The notes beneath the pieces were generated by a model that made no database searches, had not been told where the DNA came from, and was given only the letters and a program-made list of their open reading frames with translations. The position numbers and the translations under genes are program-made. From Gilliamella bombi (GTDB taxonomy: Bacteria > Pseudomonadota > Gammaproteobacteria > Enterobacterales > Orbaceae), in NCBI RefSeq assembly GCF_900103255.1, contig NZ_FMWS01000008.1, positions 34,683-98,682 of the forward strand: a DNA stretch of 64,000 nucleotides, read 5' to 3'. This document shows positions 1 to 10,334 of this stretch, in pieces. Numbering within the stretch: the stretch's first letter is position 1; each line of letters begins with the position of its first letter.

Positions 1-546
<546 letters not shown>

Positions 547-636
547 TTTTCTCTAACTTAAATGATTTCTATTTATAGGGATAACTTATTAGTAATAATA
601 AGTTATCTAATTGGTTTAACTCCATAGGAGTCAATT

Positions 637-3600
637 GTGAAAGACTTATTAAAGTTTCTAAAAGCACAAACAAAAACTGAAGACTTTGATGCTATCAAGA
701 TAGGCCTTGCTTCTCCTGATATGATTCGTTCATGGTCTTTTGGTGAAGTCAAAAAACCTGAAACAATCAATTATCGTACGTTCAAACCTGAACGTGATGG
801 GTTGTTTTGTGCACGTATTTTCGGACCAGTAAAAGATTATGAATGTTTATGTGGAAAATATAAACGTCTAAAACACCGTGGTGTTATTTGTGAAAAATGT
901 GGAGTTGAAGTAACTCAAGCTAAAGTACGTCGTGAACGTATGGGGCACATTGAACTTGCATCTCCAACTGCTCATATCTGGTTTTTAAAATCATTACCTT
1001 CTCGCATCGGCTTATTACTTGATATGCCACTTCGCGATATTGAACGAGTGCTTTATTTTGAGTCATTTATGGTTCTTGATGGTGGCATGACTAATTTAGA
1101 GCGAGGTCAGATTTTAACTGAAGAGCAATATCTTGACGCGTTAGAAGAGTTTGGTGATGAGTTTGATGCTCGTATGGGTGCTGAAGCTATCCAAGAATTA
1201 TTGCGTAATATTGATGTGCAAGCAGAATGTGAAGCTCTACGCGATGAGCTAGCAACTACTAATTCTGAAACTAAGCGTAAAAAACTAACTAAACGTATTA
1301 AGATTATTGAAGCATTTATTCAATCAGAAAACAAACCTGAATGGATGATCTTAAATGTATTACCTGTGTTGCCACCAGATTTACGTCCATTGGTTCCACT
1401 AGATGGTGGGCGTTTTGCAACATCAGATCTAAATGATCTTTACCGTAGAGTTATTAACCGTAATAACCGTTTAAAACGTTTATTGGATTTAGCTGCACCA
1501 GATATTATTGTACGTAATGAAAAACGTATGTTACAAGAATCTGTTGACGCATTATTAGATAATGGTCGCCGAGGTCGTGCGATTACAGGTTCTAACAAAC
1601 GCCCATTAAAATCCCTTGCTGATATGATCAAAGGTAAGCAAGGTCGTTTCCGTCAAAACCTGTTAGGTAAACGTGTTGACTATTCGGGTCGTTCTGTAAT
1701 TACTGTAGGTCCATACTTGCATTTGCATCAGTGTGGTTTACCAAAGAAAATGGCACTTGAATTATTCAAACCATTTATTTATGGGAAATTAGAACGTCGC
1801 GGTTATGCAACAACCATTAAAGCTGCGAAGAAAATGGTTGAGCGTGAAGATGCAATTGTTTGGGATATCTTAGATGAAGTTATTCGTGAACATCCAGTAT
1901 TATTAAACCGTGCTCCAACATTACATAGATTAGGTATTCAGGCATTTGAACCTATCCTAATTGAAGGTAAAGCGATTCAATTACACCCACTAGTTTGTGC
2001 GGCATTTAATGCTGACTTTGATGGTGACCAAATGGCGGTTCACGTTCCATTAACGTTAGAAGCTCAGTTAGAAGCACGTGCGTTAATGATGTCAACCAAC
2101 AATATTCTTTCACCTGCAAGTGGAGAACCTATTATCGTTCCTTCTCAGGACGTGGTTTTAGGTCTTTACTATATGACTCGTGATAAAATTAATGCCAAAG
2201 GCGAAGGCATGGTATTAACTGGTCCTAAAGAAGCTGAAAAGCTATACCGTTTAGGTCTAGTTGAATTACATGCTAAAGTTAAAGTTCGTATTACTGAAAG
2301 CCAACGAAATAGTGTAGGTGAGTGGGAAGATACTACCTCGATTGTTGATACAACTGTTGGTCGTGCAATTTTATGGTTAATTATGCCAAAAGGAATGAAC
2401 TTCTCTGTTATTAATCAACCTCTTGGTAAAAAAGCGATTTCTAAGATTTTAAATATTTGTTATCGCCAATTAGGTATGAAAGATACGGTAATTTTAGCCG
2501 ACCAAATTATGTACACTGGATTTGCTTATGCAGCACGTTCAGGGGTATCTGTTGGTATTGATGATATGGAGATTCCAGCTAAGAAATCACAAATCATCAA
2601 TGAAGCTGAAATTGAAGTTGCTGAAATTCAAGAGCAATTCCAATCAGGTTTAGTAACTGCTGGTGAACGTTATAATAAAGTTATCGATATTTGGGCTGCA
2701 GCTAATGAACGTGTTGCTAAAGCCATGATGGATAACCTATCAACTGAAAAAGTCATTAACCGTGAAGGTGAGGAAGAAGTTCAATCTTCTTTCAATAGTA
2801 TTTACATGATGGCCGACTCAGGTGCACGTGGTTCTGCTGCACAGATTCGTCAGCTTGCCGGTATGCGTGGTTTGATGGCAAAACCAGATGGTTCGATTAT
2901 CGAAACACCAATCACAGCGAACTTCCGTGAAGGATTAAACGTACTTCAGTACTTTATTTCTACTCATGGTGCGCGTAAAGGTCTTGCCGATACTGCATTA
3001 AAAACCGCAAACTCAGGTTACTTAACTCGACGTTTAGTTGACGTTGCACAAGATCTAGTGGTAATCGAAGACGACTGTGGCACCTTAGAAGGTGTGGTCA
3101 TGACCCCAGTTATTGAAGGTGGTGATGTTAAAGAACCACTTCGTGAGCGTGTATTAGGTCGAGTCACAGCTGAAGATGTATTAAAACCTGGTAGTGCAGA
3201 TATCTTAATTCCACGTAATACTTTACTTGATGAAAGTAAATGTGACTTACTTGAAGCTGAATCGGTAGATAGCGTTAAAGTACGTTCAGTCGTTTCGTGT
3301 GATACTGATTTTGGTGTTTGTGCAAAATGTTATGGACGAGATTTGGCTAGAGGTCATTTGGTTAATAAAGGTGAAGCCATCGGCGTTATTGCTGCGCAAT
3401 CAATTGGTGAACCAGGTACTCAGTTAACCATGCGTACGTTCCATATTGGTGGTGCGGCATCGCGAGCTGCTGCTGAATCAAGTGTGCAAGTTAAAAACAA
3501 AGGTAGTATTAAATTAACTAATGCTAAATTTGTAACTAACCCAGATAAGAAATTGGTTATTACTTCGCGTAATGCTGAATTAACTATTATTGATGAATTA

Positions 3601-4854
3601 GGTCGAATGAAAGAAACCTATAAAGTTCCTTACGGTTCGATTTTAAGTAAAGGTGATGGTGTAACAGTTGATGCGGGTGAAACCGTTGCTAACTGGGATC
3701 CGCATACAATGCCAGTTATTTCAGAAGCAAAAGGTTTTGTTCGTTTTGTTGATATGGTTGATGGACAAACTATTACTCGCCAAACTGATGAGTTAACTGG
3801 TTTATCATCTATTGTGATATTAGACGTAGCTGAACGTACTGGGGTGGGTAAAGATTTACGTCCAGCAATTAAAATTGTTGATGCTGAAGGTAAAGATATT
3901 TATCTTACTGGTACAGAAATGCTTGCACAATACTTTTTACCAGGTAAAGCGTTAGTACAGTTAGAAGATGGTGCAGAAATCAATATTGGTGACACACTTG
4001 CTCGTATTCCACAAGCATCTGTTGGTACCAAAGATATCACCGGTGGTTTACCACGTGTTGCTGACCTATTTGAAGCTCGTAAACCAAAAGAGCCTGCTAT
4101 TTTAGCTGAAATTGATGGTATCATTTCATTTGGTAAAGAAACGAAAGGTAAACGTCGTTTAATTATCACTCCGTTAGATGGTAGTGAACCATATGAGGAA
4201 ATGATTCCAAAATGGCGTCAACTTAACGTATTTGAAGGTGAACAAGTTGGTCGTGGAGATGTAATTTCTGATGGACCTGAATCGGCTCATGACATTTTAC
4301 GTCTACGTGGTGTTAATGCTGTAACACGTTATATTGTAAACGAGGTTCAAGAAGTTTATCGTCTACAAGGTGTAAAAATTAACGATAAACACATTGAAGT
4401 TATTGTGCGCCAAATGTTACGTAAAGCAACAGTTATCCATCCTGGTGGCTCTCGCTTGCTTGAAGGCGAACAACTTGAAGTTTCACGCTTGAAGATTATC
4501 AACCGTGAACTTGAGGCTCAAGGTAAAGAACCAATTGTTTATTTACACGATCTACTTGGTATTACCAAAGCATCATTAACGACTGAATCGTTTATTTCTG
4601 CAGCTTCGTTCCAAGAAACGACTCGCGTCTTAACAGAGGCAGCGGTAGCTGGTAAAAATGACGAATTACGTGGCTTAAAAGAAAACGTAATTGTTGGTCG
4701 ATTAATTCCAGCTGGTACAGGTTATGCTTACCATAAGGAACGTTTACGTAAACGAGCAATGCCATCGACTGATGAGATTCAAACAACAATTTCAGCTGAA
4801 GAAGCTACAGCTAATTTAGCTGAGTTACTAAATTCTGCTGAAGAAAATCAATAG
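637..4854 (+). CDS. rpoC: RNA polymerase beta' subunit
   Basis: This is the catalytic beta' subunit of RNA polymerase, 1405 residues, close to the 1407 of E. coli. The N-terminal zinc ribbon ([20 protein letters not shown]) lies near residues 70-90. The magnesium-binding [10 protein letters not shown] motif places the three catalytic aspartates at 460, 462 and 464. The second zinc site ([13 protein letters not shown]) is near residue 890, followed by the trigger loop region [16 protein letters not shown]. The start is GTG, with AGGAG at 626-630 seven bases upstream. It lies directly downstream of rpoB and ends at a strong intrinsic terminator. Antisense open frames inside it are shadows. Confidence 0.99.
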   Translation: MKDLLKFLKAQTKTEDFDAIKIGLASPDMIRSWSFGEVKKPETINYRTFKPERDGLFCARIFGPVKDYECLCGKYKRLKHRGVICEKCGVEVTQAKVRRERMGHIELASPTAHIWFLKSLPSRIGLLLDMPLRDIERVLYFESFMVLDGGMTNLERGQILTEEQYLDALEEFGDEFDARMGAEAIQELLRNIDVQAECEALRDELATTNSETKRKKLTKRIKIIEAFIQSENKPEWMILNVLPVLPPDLRPLVPLDGGRFATSDLNDLYRRVINRNNRLKRLLDLAAPDIIVRNEKRMLQESVDALLDNGRRGRAITGSNKRPLKSLADMIKGKQGRFRQNLLGKRVDYSGRSVITVGPYLHLHQCGLPKKMALELFKPFIYGKLERRGYATTIKAAKKMVEREDAIVWDILDEVIREHPVLLNRAPTLHRLGIQAFEPILIEGKAIQLHPLVCAAFNADFDGDQMAVHVPLTLEAQLEARALMMSTNNILSPASGEPIIVPSQDVVLGLYYMTRDKINAKGEGMVLTGPKEAEKLYRLGLVELHAKVKVRITESQRNSVGEWEDTTSIVDTTVGRAILWLIMPKGMNFSVINQPLGKKAISKILNICYRQLGMKDTVILADQIMYTGFAYAARSGVSVGIDDMEIPAKKSQIINEAEIEVAEIQEQFQSGLVTAGERYNKVIDIWAAANERVAKAMMDNLSTEKVINREGEEEVQSSFNSIYMMADSGARGSAAQIRQLAGMRGLMAKPDGSIIETPITANFREGLNVLQYFISTHGARKGLADTALKTANSGYLTRRLVDVAQDLVVIEDDCGTLEGVVMTPVIEGGDVKEPLRERVLGRVTAEDVLKPGSADILIPRNTLLDESKCDLLEAESVDSVKVRSVVSCDTDFGVCAKCYGRDLARGHLVNKGEAIGVIAAQSIGEPGTQLTMRTFHIGGAASRAAAESSVQVKNKGSIKLTNAKFVTNPDKKLVITSRNAELTIIDELGRMKETYKVPYGSILSKGDGVTVDAGETVANWDPHTMPVISEAKGFVRFVDMVDGQTITRQTDELTGLSSIVILDVAERTGVGKDLRPAIKIVDAEGKDIYLTGTEMLAQYFLPGKALVQLEDGAEINIGDTLARIPQASVGTKDITGGLPRVADLFEARKPKEPAILAEIDGIISFGKETKGKRRLIITPLDGSEPYEEMIPKWRQLNVFEGEQVGRGDVISDGPESAHDILRLRGVNAVTRYIVNEVQEVYRLQGVKINDKHIEVIVRQMLRKATVIHPGGSRLLEGEQLEVSRLKIINRELEAQGKEPIVYLHDLLGITKASLTTESFISAASFQETTRVLTEAAVAGKNDELRGLKENVIVGRLIPAGTGYAYHKERLRKRAMPSTDEIQTTISAEEATANLAELLNSAEENQ

Positions 4855-4874
4855 TCTCATTAGATTTGATTCAT

Positions 4875-4903
4875 AAATAGCACGCATAGCGTGCTATTTT
4901 TTT
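4875..4903 (+). terminator. Intrinsic terminator of the rpoBC operon
   Basis: An 11-bp perfect stem (AAATAGCACGC / GCGTGCTATTT) closes a 3-base loop at 4886-4888 and runs into seven T residues. It starts 21 bases after the rpoC stop codon. Confidence 0.93.
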
Positions 4904-5304
4904 ATATGATGACTAAAAGTCATAAATATAAAAAGTATAGGCATGTATGTTGTAATGAATCGTCTTTACCTTTCACAAGAGAAAATAGAAGAAAGCTATG
5001 CGCTGTTTTCTACAGAGTGGATGTCTAAAGTGGATTTTAAAGCTTAAGTTAATTTTGCACAATTTGCTCATAGTCTTCATAATATAAATAGCTAAGTATA
5101 AAAAGATTAATTTTTTAAATATTAAAAAAATCAAATAAAATCAATAGTAAACCTGAGCGTTTTTGGAAAAATAAACTAATTTTTTAATTTTTACCTATTT
5201 TTTACAATGTTTGAATATTATCCTCAATGTATAAATGACAGTATTATCTAATTAATCAAATTATAGAAATTGTATTTTTAAATGTATTTGTGAAGGTCGG
5301 GTTT
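4904..5304. other. AT-rich spacer between rpoC and the dga-type operon
   Basis: I see no convincing gene here. A 30-codon frame at 4955-5047 (ATG to TAA, ending in ...MSKVDFKA) lacks a ribosome binding site and matches nothing I recognise; it could be a gene fragment. The rest is very AT-rich. The regulatory part of the gap begins with the CRP-like site at 5305. Confidence 0.4.
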
Positions 5305-5320
5305 TATGATCTAAATCACA
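5305..5320. promoter_or_regulatory. Probable CRP-cAMP binding site upstream of the dga-type operon
   Basis: TATGA-TCTAAA-TCACA matches the CRP half-sites TGTGA-N6-TCACA at nine of ten positions. A TATAAT sequence at 5399-5404 would place the centre of the site about 98 bases upstream of a start near 5411, roughly a class I activator position. Catabolite control of a sugar-acid operon is expected. The site call is from pattern match only. Confidence 0.6.
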
Positions 5321-5508
5321 AAATTGAACATAGATTTAATCAATAAATAGTTGTATCAAGAGTAACAATTCTTGCTTATTGCTGTATTTAGCAAACTTTA
5401 TAATAAATTTCCTCTTGCAGACGGAAAAATTCTCTATCCACATTAAGCCTTGATTGATTTACGCTTATTCTATCCAATTCAAAAAACAATAAGAGATATG
5501 TATTAGCT

Positions 5509-5838
5509 ATGAACCCAATAAAATTTCGAATGATCGAGGATAATTTAGAACCAGAGTTAGTTACTGAACAAACCATTACGATCATCAATAGTTGGTTAGT
5601 ACAGCATCAAATCATACAAAATGATGTTCAAAAAGCGATGTTATTTTCACATGTAAAAGCTATGGTTGAAAGGGCCAAAACATTAGAAACATTACCTGAA
5701 GTCGACCCTGGGTTATTTGATGAACTTTCAGAAGAATCTTTAGAACTGGCAAGAAAAACAATAAACTTATTTGATAATTTACCGATAGAAGAAGCATATT
5801 TATTGGCAGTTCATTATGAAGTAGCTAAAGCAAATTAA
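5509..5838 (+). CDS. Small PRD-only protein (YhfY-like)
   Basis: This 109-residue protein is essentially one PTS regulation domain (PRD) with no DNA-binding or RNA-binding part. The two positions where PRDs carry phosphorylatable histidines are both filled: His48 in MLFSHVKAMVERA and His102 in AYLLAVHYEVAKA. It is the first gene of a nine-gene operon that ends with a PRD-containing activator. By family resemblance it is like the stand-alone PRD protein YhfY of the enterobacterial yhf cluster. Likely roles, both inferred, are a phosphorylation-dependent modulator of the transporter or of the regulator. It is not an antiterminator, as there is no RNA-binding domain. Confidence 0.72.
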   Translation: MNPIKFRMIEDNLEPELVTEQTITIINSWLVQHQIIQNDVQKAMLFSHVKAMVERAKTLETLPEVDPGLFDELSEESLELARKTINLFDNLPIEEAYLLAVHYEVAKAN

Positions 5839-5884
5839 ACGATTACTAGACAAGTAAAAAACAATAATTAATAGGAGAAATATT

Positions 5885-6253
5885 ATGGCAGAAGTAGTTA
5901 TTGTTATCGGCGATAGAATGGGAAAAGGGCAAAAAATTGCGGAGGGAATTAACTCAGTAGAAGGTTGTCGTGCAATCGTCATTCCAGGTATGGCAGCAGA
6001 TATGAAATTAGGTGATGTAATGAATAAAGAAAATGCCGATTTGGGCCTTTCATTTTGTGGTAGTGGTGGAGCTGGTGCTATTACTGCACAAAATAAATAT
6101 GGCTATTCACAACGCCATGGTATGCGATCAATTGAGGAAGGTGAAACAGCTATTAATGACGGCTGTAAAGTTCTTGGTTTTGGTTTTATGGACACGGAAG
6201 AATTAGGACAACGTGTAGCAAAAGCATTTCTTAAAAAATATTCACGTTCATAA
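5885..6253 (+). CDS. Glycine-rich SFCGS family protein
   Basis: A 122-residue cytosolic alpha/beta protein carrying the signature SFCGSGGAGAITAQ (about residues 58-71) that names its family. An N-terminal beta strand (VVIVIGD) leads into a glycine/lysine turn (GDRMGKGQK), a nucleotide-loop-like but non-canonical Walker sequence. The family has no established biochemical function; it travels with DUF4310, DUF4311 and DUF4312 proteins, as here. The fold and position recall the DUF2620 protein of the yhf cluster. AGGAG sits at 5873-5877, 7 bases before the ATG. A soluble component of a transport system, comparable to a PTS EIIB, is my inference. Confidence 0.8.
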   Translation: MAEVVIVIGDRMGKGQKIAEGINSVEGCRAIVIPGMAADMKLGDVMNKENADLGLSFCGSGGAGAITAQNKYGYSQRHGMRSIEEGETAINDGCKVLGFGFMDTEELGQRVAKAFLKKYSRS

Positions 6254-6266
6254 ACGGTAAATAAGA

Positions 6267-6563
6267 ATGAAAAAAACAGAACAAATACTTGTTAGAGTAA
6301 AAGGTCATGGTGATTCTAAGCAGCGAGCTTTTGCTATAGCTTTAAGTCAGGTTCAGAAAGAAGTACTCAAAAACATTAATAATATTATGTTGCGAATAGA
6401 ACCAATTGATATTCAAGTTGTATCAGCAATAGAAAAGATAACAACAGAACGTTTTTTGTTTATCTTTTTGCCAAGGAAAAAGACATTTTATGAAATCACG
6501 CTTGATGTATCTGTTAACGTAATTTTTATTGATTTAAATGATATTAAATTTACTTCAAAATAA
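6267..6563 (+). CDS. DUF4312 family protein
   Basis: A 98-residue soluble protein of the uncharacterised DUF4312 family, identified by sequence feel and by its fixed place between the SFCGS protein and DUF4311. It begins KKTEQILVRVKGHGDSKQRAF and contains alternating strands consistent with a small alpha/beta or ferredoxin-like fold. There is no signal peptide or membrane segment. It starts 13 bases after the preceding stop and ends 20 bases before the next gene, so it is translated as part of one message. No catalytic residues can be named. A regulatory or coupling subunit of the neighbouring membrane proteins is the most economical guess. Confidence 0.7.
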   Translation: MKKTEQILVRVKGHGDSKQRAFAIALSQVQKEVLKNINNIMLRIEPIDIQVVSAIEKITTERFLFIFLPRKKTFYEITLDVSVNVIFIDLNDIKFTSK

Positions 6564-6583
6564 CATAACGTAAAAGGGAAGTT

Positions 6584-7336
6584 ATGGAAATTTTAATTAT
6601 TGCATTCAAGTCTATTATTATCGGCGGACTTTGTGGTTTTGGGGTCGGTGCGGGAGCTGCTCGAATGTTTCATGCGCCAACTTATCAAGGGATGGGTGCG
6701 TTTCGGACATTAGGTGAACTTAATTCTTGTGAAGGTGATCCTGCAGCGCACTTTTCATTTGGTTTAGGGTTTTTTTTTAATGCGTGGGCTTCATCGGTTG
6801 CTGCTGGTTCTTTTACTCAAGACGTTGATCATCGCATCATCCCTAACTGGGGTGGAGCTTTATTGATGATAAAAAATCGTAATCTTGCAGAAACCTTACA
6901 TGATCCTAAAAAAATGGCATTTGCTTGTGCATTTATTGGGATGATTGTGGTGTTATTTTTAAATACAACCACTTCAGTTATTCCTGATTCGCTAAAAATT
7001 ACTGCAACGAAGGTTCTTGTTCCTGCCGCTAACTTGTTAGTTGCAACGGTTATGCCTGTTATTTTCTGGTTAGCCGCTCTAGATGCAGGGCGTCGTAGTG
7101 GATTTTGGGGAACGTTATTTGGTGGGCTTGCACAGTTAATTATGGGCAATGCAGTACCAGGGTTGGTGTTGGGTATATTGATTGGCAAAGGTGTAGATGA
7201 TAGTGGCTGGAACCGTGTGATGAAAATCATGTTAGTTGCTGTCATTATTTTATTTGTTATGAGTGGATATTTCCGTGGTTTTGATTTGAAGATGATTAAC
7301 TCGTTTAGAGATGGTTTATCTTATTGGTTTAAATAA
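6584..7336 (+). CDS. DUF4311 family membrane protein, putative transporter subunit
   Basis: A 250-residue polytopic inner-membrane protein with about six or seven hydrophobic segments. Its most conserved-looking loop is QGMGAFRTLGELNSCEGDP near residues 33-51, followed by HFSFGLGFFFNAW. It is paired with a second membrane protein (DUF4310) 14 bases downstream. The family is uncharacterised. Operon position between two small soluble proteins and a set of amino-sugar-acid enzymes suggests the pair forms the permease for the substrate, but nothing in the sequence names the substrate or the energy source. AGGGAAG lies before the start. Confidence 0.75.
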   Translation: MEILIIAFKSIIIGGLCGFGVGAGAARMFHAPTYQGMGAFRTLGELNSCEGDPAAHFSFGLGFFFNAWASSVAAGSFTQDVDHRIIPNWGGALLMIKNRNLAETLHDPKKMAFACAFIGMIVVLFLNTTTSVIPDSLKITATKVLVPAANLLVATVMPVIFWLAALDAGRRSGFWGTLFGGLAQLIMGNAVPGLVLGILIGKGVDDSGWNRVMKIMLVAVIILFVMSGYFRGFDLKMINSFRDGLSYWFK

Positions 7337-7350
7337 TATAGGGACACATT

Positions 7351-8004
7351 ATGAATACACAAACAATGGTCAATAAAAGTTTTTGGTATGCCGATTGGTC
7401 TTTCCCTATTATTTGTGGGCTATTATCTGCCGGTATTTTTGCTGGAACGCATACATTCTATGTGTACGGTATTGGTGCATTTAATGAAATTGCATTTGTT
7501 GCTATGCTCAAATCAGGAATGACCACTGGCGATTATGGCGCTGTTGCGGCTTTTGGTGCTAGTTTTTTATTTGCTCGTGTTATTGAGGGTTCCTTGGTCG
7601 GCATTTTAGATATCGGTGGTGCATTGCAAACAGGTATTGGGCTTGGTGTACCTGCGTTACTGCTAGCTGGCGGCTATACTTTACCTATTGAAAATTTTTT
7701 TGCAGCGTTAGCAACTGGATTGATATTAGGTGTGCTTATAGGCTTAATTATTATTATTATCCGTAAATTCACTGTCAATAGTGGTGGTGGTTCGACTTTT
7801 GGTGCTGATGTCATGATGGGGGCAGGTAATGCATCAGGACGATTTCTTGGTCCTATGATTATTTTATCTGCGATGGTTGCTTCAATTCCTATTGGTACCG
7901 GTTCATTATTGGGGGCGCTACTTTTTTATGTATGGAAAAAACCAATCACAGGTGGAGCTATTTTAGGTGCTATGATTTTTGGTGGTATATTTCCAATTTT
8001 ATAA
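7351..8004 (+). CDS. DUF4310 family membrane protein, putative transporter subunit
   Basis: A 217-residue glycine-rich polytopic membrane protein with about six hydrophobic segments. A conserved-looking loop (NSGGGSTFGADVMMGAGNAS, about residues 143-162) joins two hydrophobic halves, and the C-terminus is very hydrophobic with many glycines (GGAILGAMIFGGIFP), as in substrate-translocating bundles. It follows DUF4311 closely and has the AGGGAC ribosome binding site. The 58-base gap after it holds a strong hairpin that separates the transport genes from the enzyme genes. Function is inferred from context only. Confidence 0.75.
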   Translation: MNTQTMVNKSFWYADWSFPIICGLLSAGIFAGTHTFYVYGIGAFNEIAFVAMLKSGMTTGDYGAVAAFGASFLFARVIEGSLVGILDIGGALQTGIGLGVPALLLAGGYTLPIENFFAALATGLILGVLIGLIIIIIRKFTVNSGGGSTFGADVMMGAGNASGRFLGPMIILSAMVASIPIGTGSLLGALLFYVWKKPITGGAILGAMIFGGIFPIL

Positions 8005-8014
8005 TATTAGTTAT

Positions 8015-8049
8015 TCCCCTCTGTAATTTATTAAATTGCAAAGAGGGGA
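8015..8049 (+). other. Intercistronic hairpin in the dga-type operon
   Basis: TCCCCTCT (8015-8022) pairs with AGAGGGGA (8042-8049). An inner AT-rich stem (8023-8029 with 8033-8039) lengthens it. There is no U-run after it, so it is unlikely to terminate fully. It may instead protect the 3' end of the transporter message or set different expression for the enzymes downstream. Confidence 0.6.
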
Positions 8050-8062
8050 TTCGGAATAAATT

Positions 8063-9217
8063 ATGTATGATTTAATTATAAAAAATGCCAAACAAATTGA
8101 TGAATCAGTAACAGATATTGCTATTCATCATGGAAAGATTGTTGCGATTGCTAGTTCTATTACAGACCAATCTGAGCGTGTCTTAGATCTACAAAATAAG
8201 CACTATGTCAGTGCCGGATGGATTGATTCACACACCCATTGTTTTGCTCGTTCACCTATTTATCATGATGAGCCTGATTTGATCGGCGTTAAAGCTGGTG
8301 TTACCGCGGTTGTTGATGCTGGTAGCATTGGAGCTATCGATGTAGATGAGTTTTATCAATTAGCTCAGCAAGCAAGTACACATGTTTACTCTTTCTTAAA
8401 TATTTCTAAAATCGGGTTATTAAGGCAAAGTGAACTGGCCGATTTACAAAATATTGATTTATCATTATTTGATTCGGCATTAGCTAAGTATCCCGATTTT
8501 ATTATTGGGATCAAAGTGCGAATGAGCCGTAGTGTAGTAGGTGGAAATGGCATTTTACCCTTAATTAAAGCTAAAGAAATGCAAAAAAAGAGTGGTTTAC
8601 CTTTAATGATCCATGTTGGCAATAATCCTCCAGAGCTTGATGAAATTGCTGATTTGTTAACAAAAGGTGACATTATTACACATTGTTTTAATGGTAAACC
8701 CAATCAAATCTTTGATAAACAAAATAAACTGCGTGGTTCAATTAAACGAGCAATTGAACGTGGTGTGATATTGGATGTCGGTCATGGTGGTGAAAGTTTT
8801 AGTTTTTCAGTAGCAGAACGAGCTAAATGCTTAGATATTTATCCTAATACTATTAGCTCTGATATTTATTCTAAAAACCGTTTACAGGGACCAGTTTTTA
8901 GTCTGGCTAATGTGATGACAAAGTTTATCTGTCTTGGTTATAGTCGAAAAAGAATCATTGATAGTGTGACGAAAAATGTGGCACAAGTTTTGCAACTTAA
9001 AAATAAAGGTGTTTTATCGGTTGGTTATGATGCAGATTTGACTATTTTTGATATTAGACAGCAAACAGTTTCATTATTAGATTCAGAAGGTGAAGTTAGA
9101 CAAAGTGATGAGCAATTTGTTCCTCTAGCCTCTATTGTTGCTGATGAGAAAAACCATTTGATACGAATTGAAATAACAGAAGAAGGTAGTAAAAATGAGC
9201 TCAGAATCTCAAACTGA
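8063..9217 (+). CDS. Amidohydrolase/deacetylase family metallohydrolase
   Basis: A 384-residue enzyme of the metal-dependent amidohydrolase superfamily (dihydroorotase-like TIM barrel). Metal ligands can be traced: HTH at 57-59 (DSHTHCF), a candidate bridging lysine in GIKVRMS, histidines in MIHVGN and THCFNG, and an aspartate in SSDIYS. The terminal DADLTIFDI is the usual C-terminal beta-sandwich return. Members of this family regularly precede DgaE and KDGP aldolase genes. It probably removes an N-acyl group or opens a cyclic amide to give the DgaE substrate; the substrate is unknown. Its last 23 bases overlap the next gene. Confidence 0.82.
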   Translation: MYDLIIKNAKQIDESVTDIAIHHGKIVAIASSITDQSERVLDLQNKHYVSAGWIDSHTHCFARSPIYHDEPDLIGVKAGVTAVVDAGSIGAIDVDEFYQLAQQASTHVYSFLNISKIGLLRQSELADLQNIDLSLFDSALAKYPDFIIGIKVRMSRSVVGGNGILPLIKAKEMQKKSGLPLMIHVGNNPPELDEIADLLTKGDIITHCFNGKPNQIFDKQNKLRGSIKRAIERGVILDVGHGGESFSFSVAERAKCLDIYPNTISSDIYSKNRLQGPVFSLANVMTKFICLGYSRKRIIDSVTKNVAQVLQLKNKGVLSVGYDADLTIFDIRQQTVSLLDSEGEVRQSDEQFVPLASIVADEKNHLIRIEITEEGSKNELRISN

Positions 9218-10334
9218 AAAAGATGTTTACAGTAAATATAACCTAAAAAAGGTAATTAATGCATCAGGACGAATGACAATTTTAGGTGTTTCAACGCCAA
9301 GGCCTGAAGTGGTCGATACTGTATCCCATGGGCTAAATGAATATTTTGAAATTAAAGATTTGGTTGATAAAACAGGCCAATATATTGCTAAATTGCTTAA
9401 TGTTGAAAATGCGGTGGTAGTATCATGTGCTTCTGCTGGTATTGCCCAAGCTGTTGCTGGATTAATTATTAAGGATGATCGCGATTTATTATTTAATTTA
9501 CATTCATCTGACAAATATGTCCCCCGTGAAATCATTGTTCCTAAAGGTCATAATGTTAATTTTGGTGCACCAATTGGCACAATGGTTTCTTTAGGTGGAG
9601 GGATTATTGTTGAAGCTGGTTATGCCAACGAGTGTAAGCCTGAGCATATTGAATCACTAATTAATCCAGATACTGCCGCAATTTTATATATTAAGTCACA
9701 TCATTGTGTACAAAAAAGTATGTTGTCGGTTGCACAAACAGCAGCAATTGCAAAAAAACATAATGTCCCATTAATTGTTGATGCAGCGGCAGAAGAAGAT
9801 TTACAAACTTATTATCAGCAAGGCGCAGATTTGGTTGTTTATAGTGGTGCTAAAGCAATCGAAGGGCCAACTAGTGGTTTGGTTATTGGTCGTCATCAGG
9901 CGGTGGAATGGTTAAAACTACAATCACAAGGTATTGGCCGACCAATGAAAGTAGGAAAAGAAGGTATTTTAGGATTAACAAAAGCTATTGAACTTTATAT
10001 TACTGATAAAAAGACTGAAACAGGACAGCAAATGGTGACTAAAATGACGCCATTTATTGAAAGCCTAAATACACTTGATGGAGTATCAGCCAGAGTCGTT
10101 TGGGATGGCGCAGGACGTGATATTGCGCGTGCAGAAATAACGTTTGATGCAAGTGTAATAGGTAAATCTGCAATTGAGATAGTTGACCTGATGAAAAAAG
10201 GCGAAATAGCAGTGTATTTCAGAGAATATAAAGCCAATGAAGGTAAAGTTGATGCCGATGTGCGTAGTGTAACATCAGCCCAACTCGATATTATTTACAA
10301 CAAAATCAAAAATATTATTCAAGGAGCAAAATAA
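9195..10334 (+). CDS. dgaE: DgaE family PLP-dependent ammonia-lyase (D-glucosaminate-6-phosphate type)
   Basis: A 379-residue fold-type I pyridoxal-phosphate enzyme related to selenocysteine synthase and cystathionine-type lyases. The PLP lysine is predicted at Lys220 in YSGAKAIEGPTSG, preceded by the cofactor-binding aspartate in VDAAAEED. In Salmonella DgaE converts D-glucosaminate-6-phosphate to 2-keto-3-deoxygluconate-6-phosphate (KDGP) and ammonia. The next gene is a KDGP aldolase, so the same reaction is likely here, though the true substrate may differ. AAGGTAG lies before the ATG. The gene overlaps the amidohydrolase by 23 bases, and its TAA shares the A of the next ATG, which points to translational coupling. 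Confidence 0.87.
   Translation: MSSESQTEKDVYSKYNLKKVINASGRMTILGVSTPRPEVVDTVSHGLNEYFEIKDLVDKTGQYIAKLLNVENAVVVSCASAGIAQAVAGLIIKDDRDLLFNLHSSDKYVPREIIVPKGHNVNFGAPIGTMVSLGGGIIVEAGYANECKPEHIESLINPDTAAILYIKSHHCVQKSMLSVAQTAAIAKKHNVPLIVDAAAEEDLQTYYQQGADLVVYSGAKAIEGPTSGLVIGRHQAVEWLKLQSQGIGRPMKVGKEGILGLTKAIELYITDKKTETGQQMVTKMTPFIESLNTLDGVSARVVWDGAGRDIARAEITFDASVIGKSAIEIVDLMKKGEIAVYFREYKANEGKVDADVRSVTSAQLDIIYNKIKNIIQGAK

Noticed and set aside
3900..4169. Minus-strand open frame inside rpoC
   Set aside because: It lies wholly within the coding sequence of rpoC, has no ribosome binding site and no recognisable product. Similar antisense frames in murA, fabF, dnaE and the DUF4311 gene were dropped for the same reason.
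4955..5047. 30-codon frame after rpoC
   Set aside because: Too short, no ribosome binding site, no match recalled; described under the spacer only.
5885..5950. Walker A motif in the SFCGS protein
   Set aside because: GDRMGKG lacks the full GxxxxGK[ST] spacing and there is no Walker B; not evidence of ATP binding.
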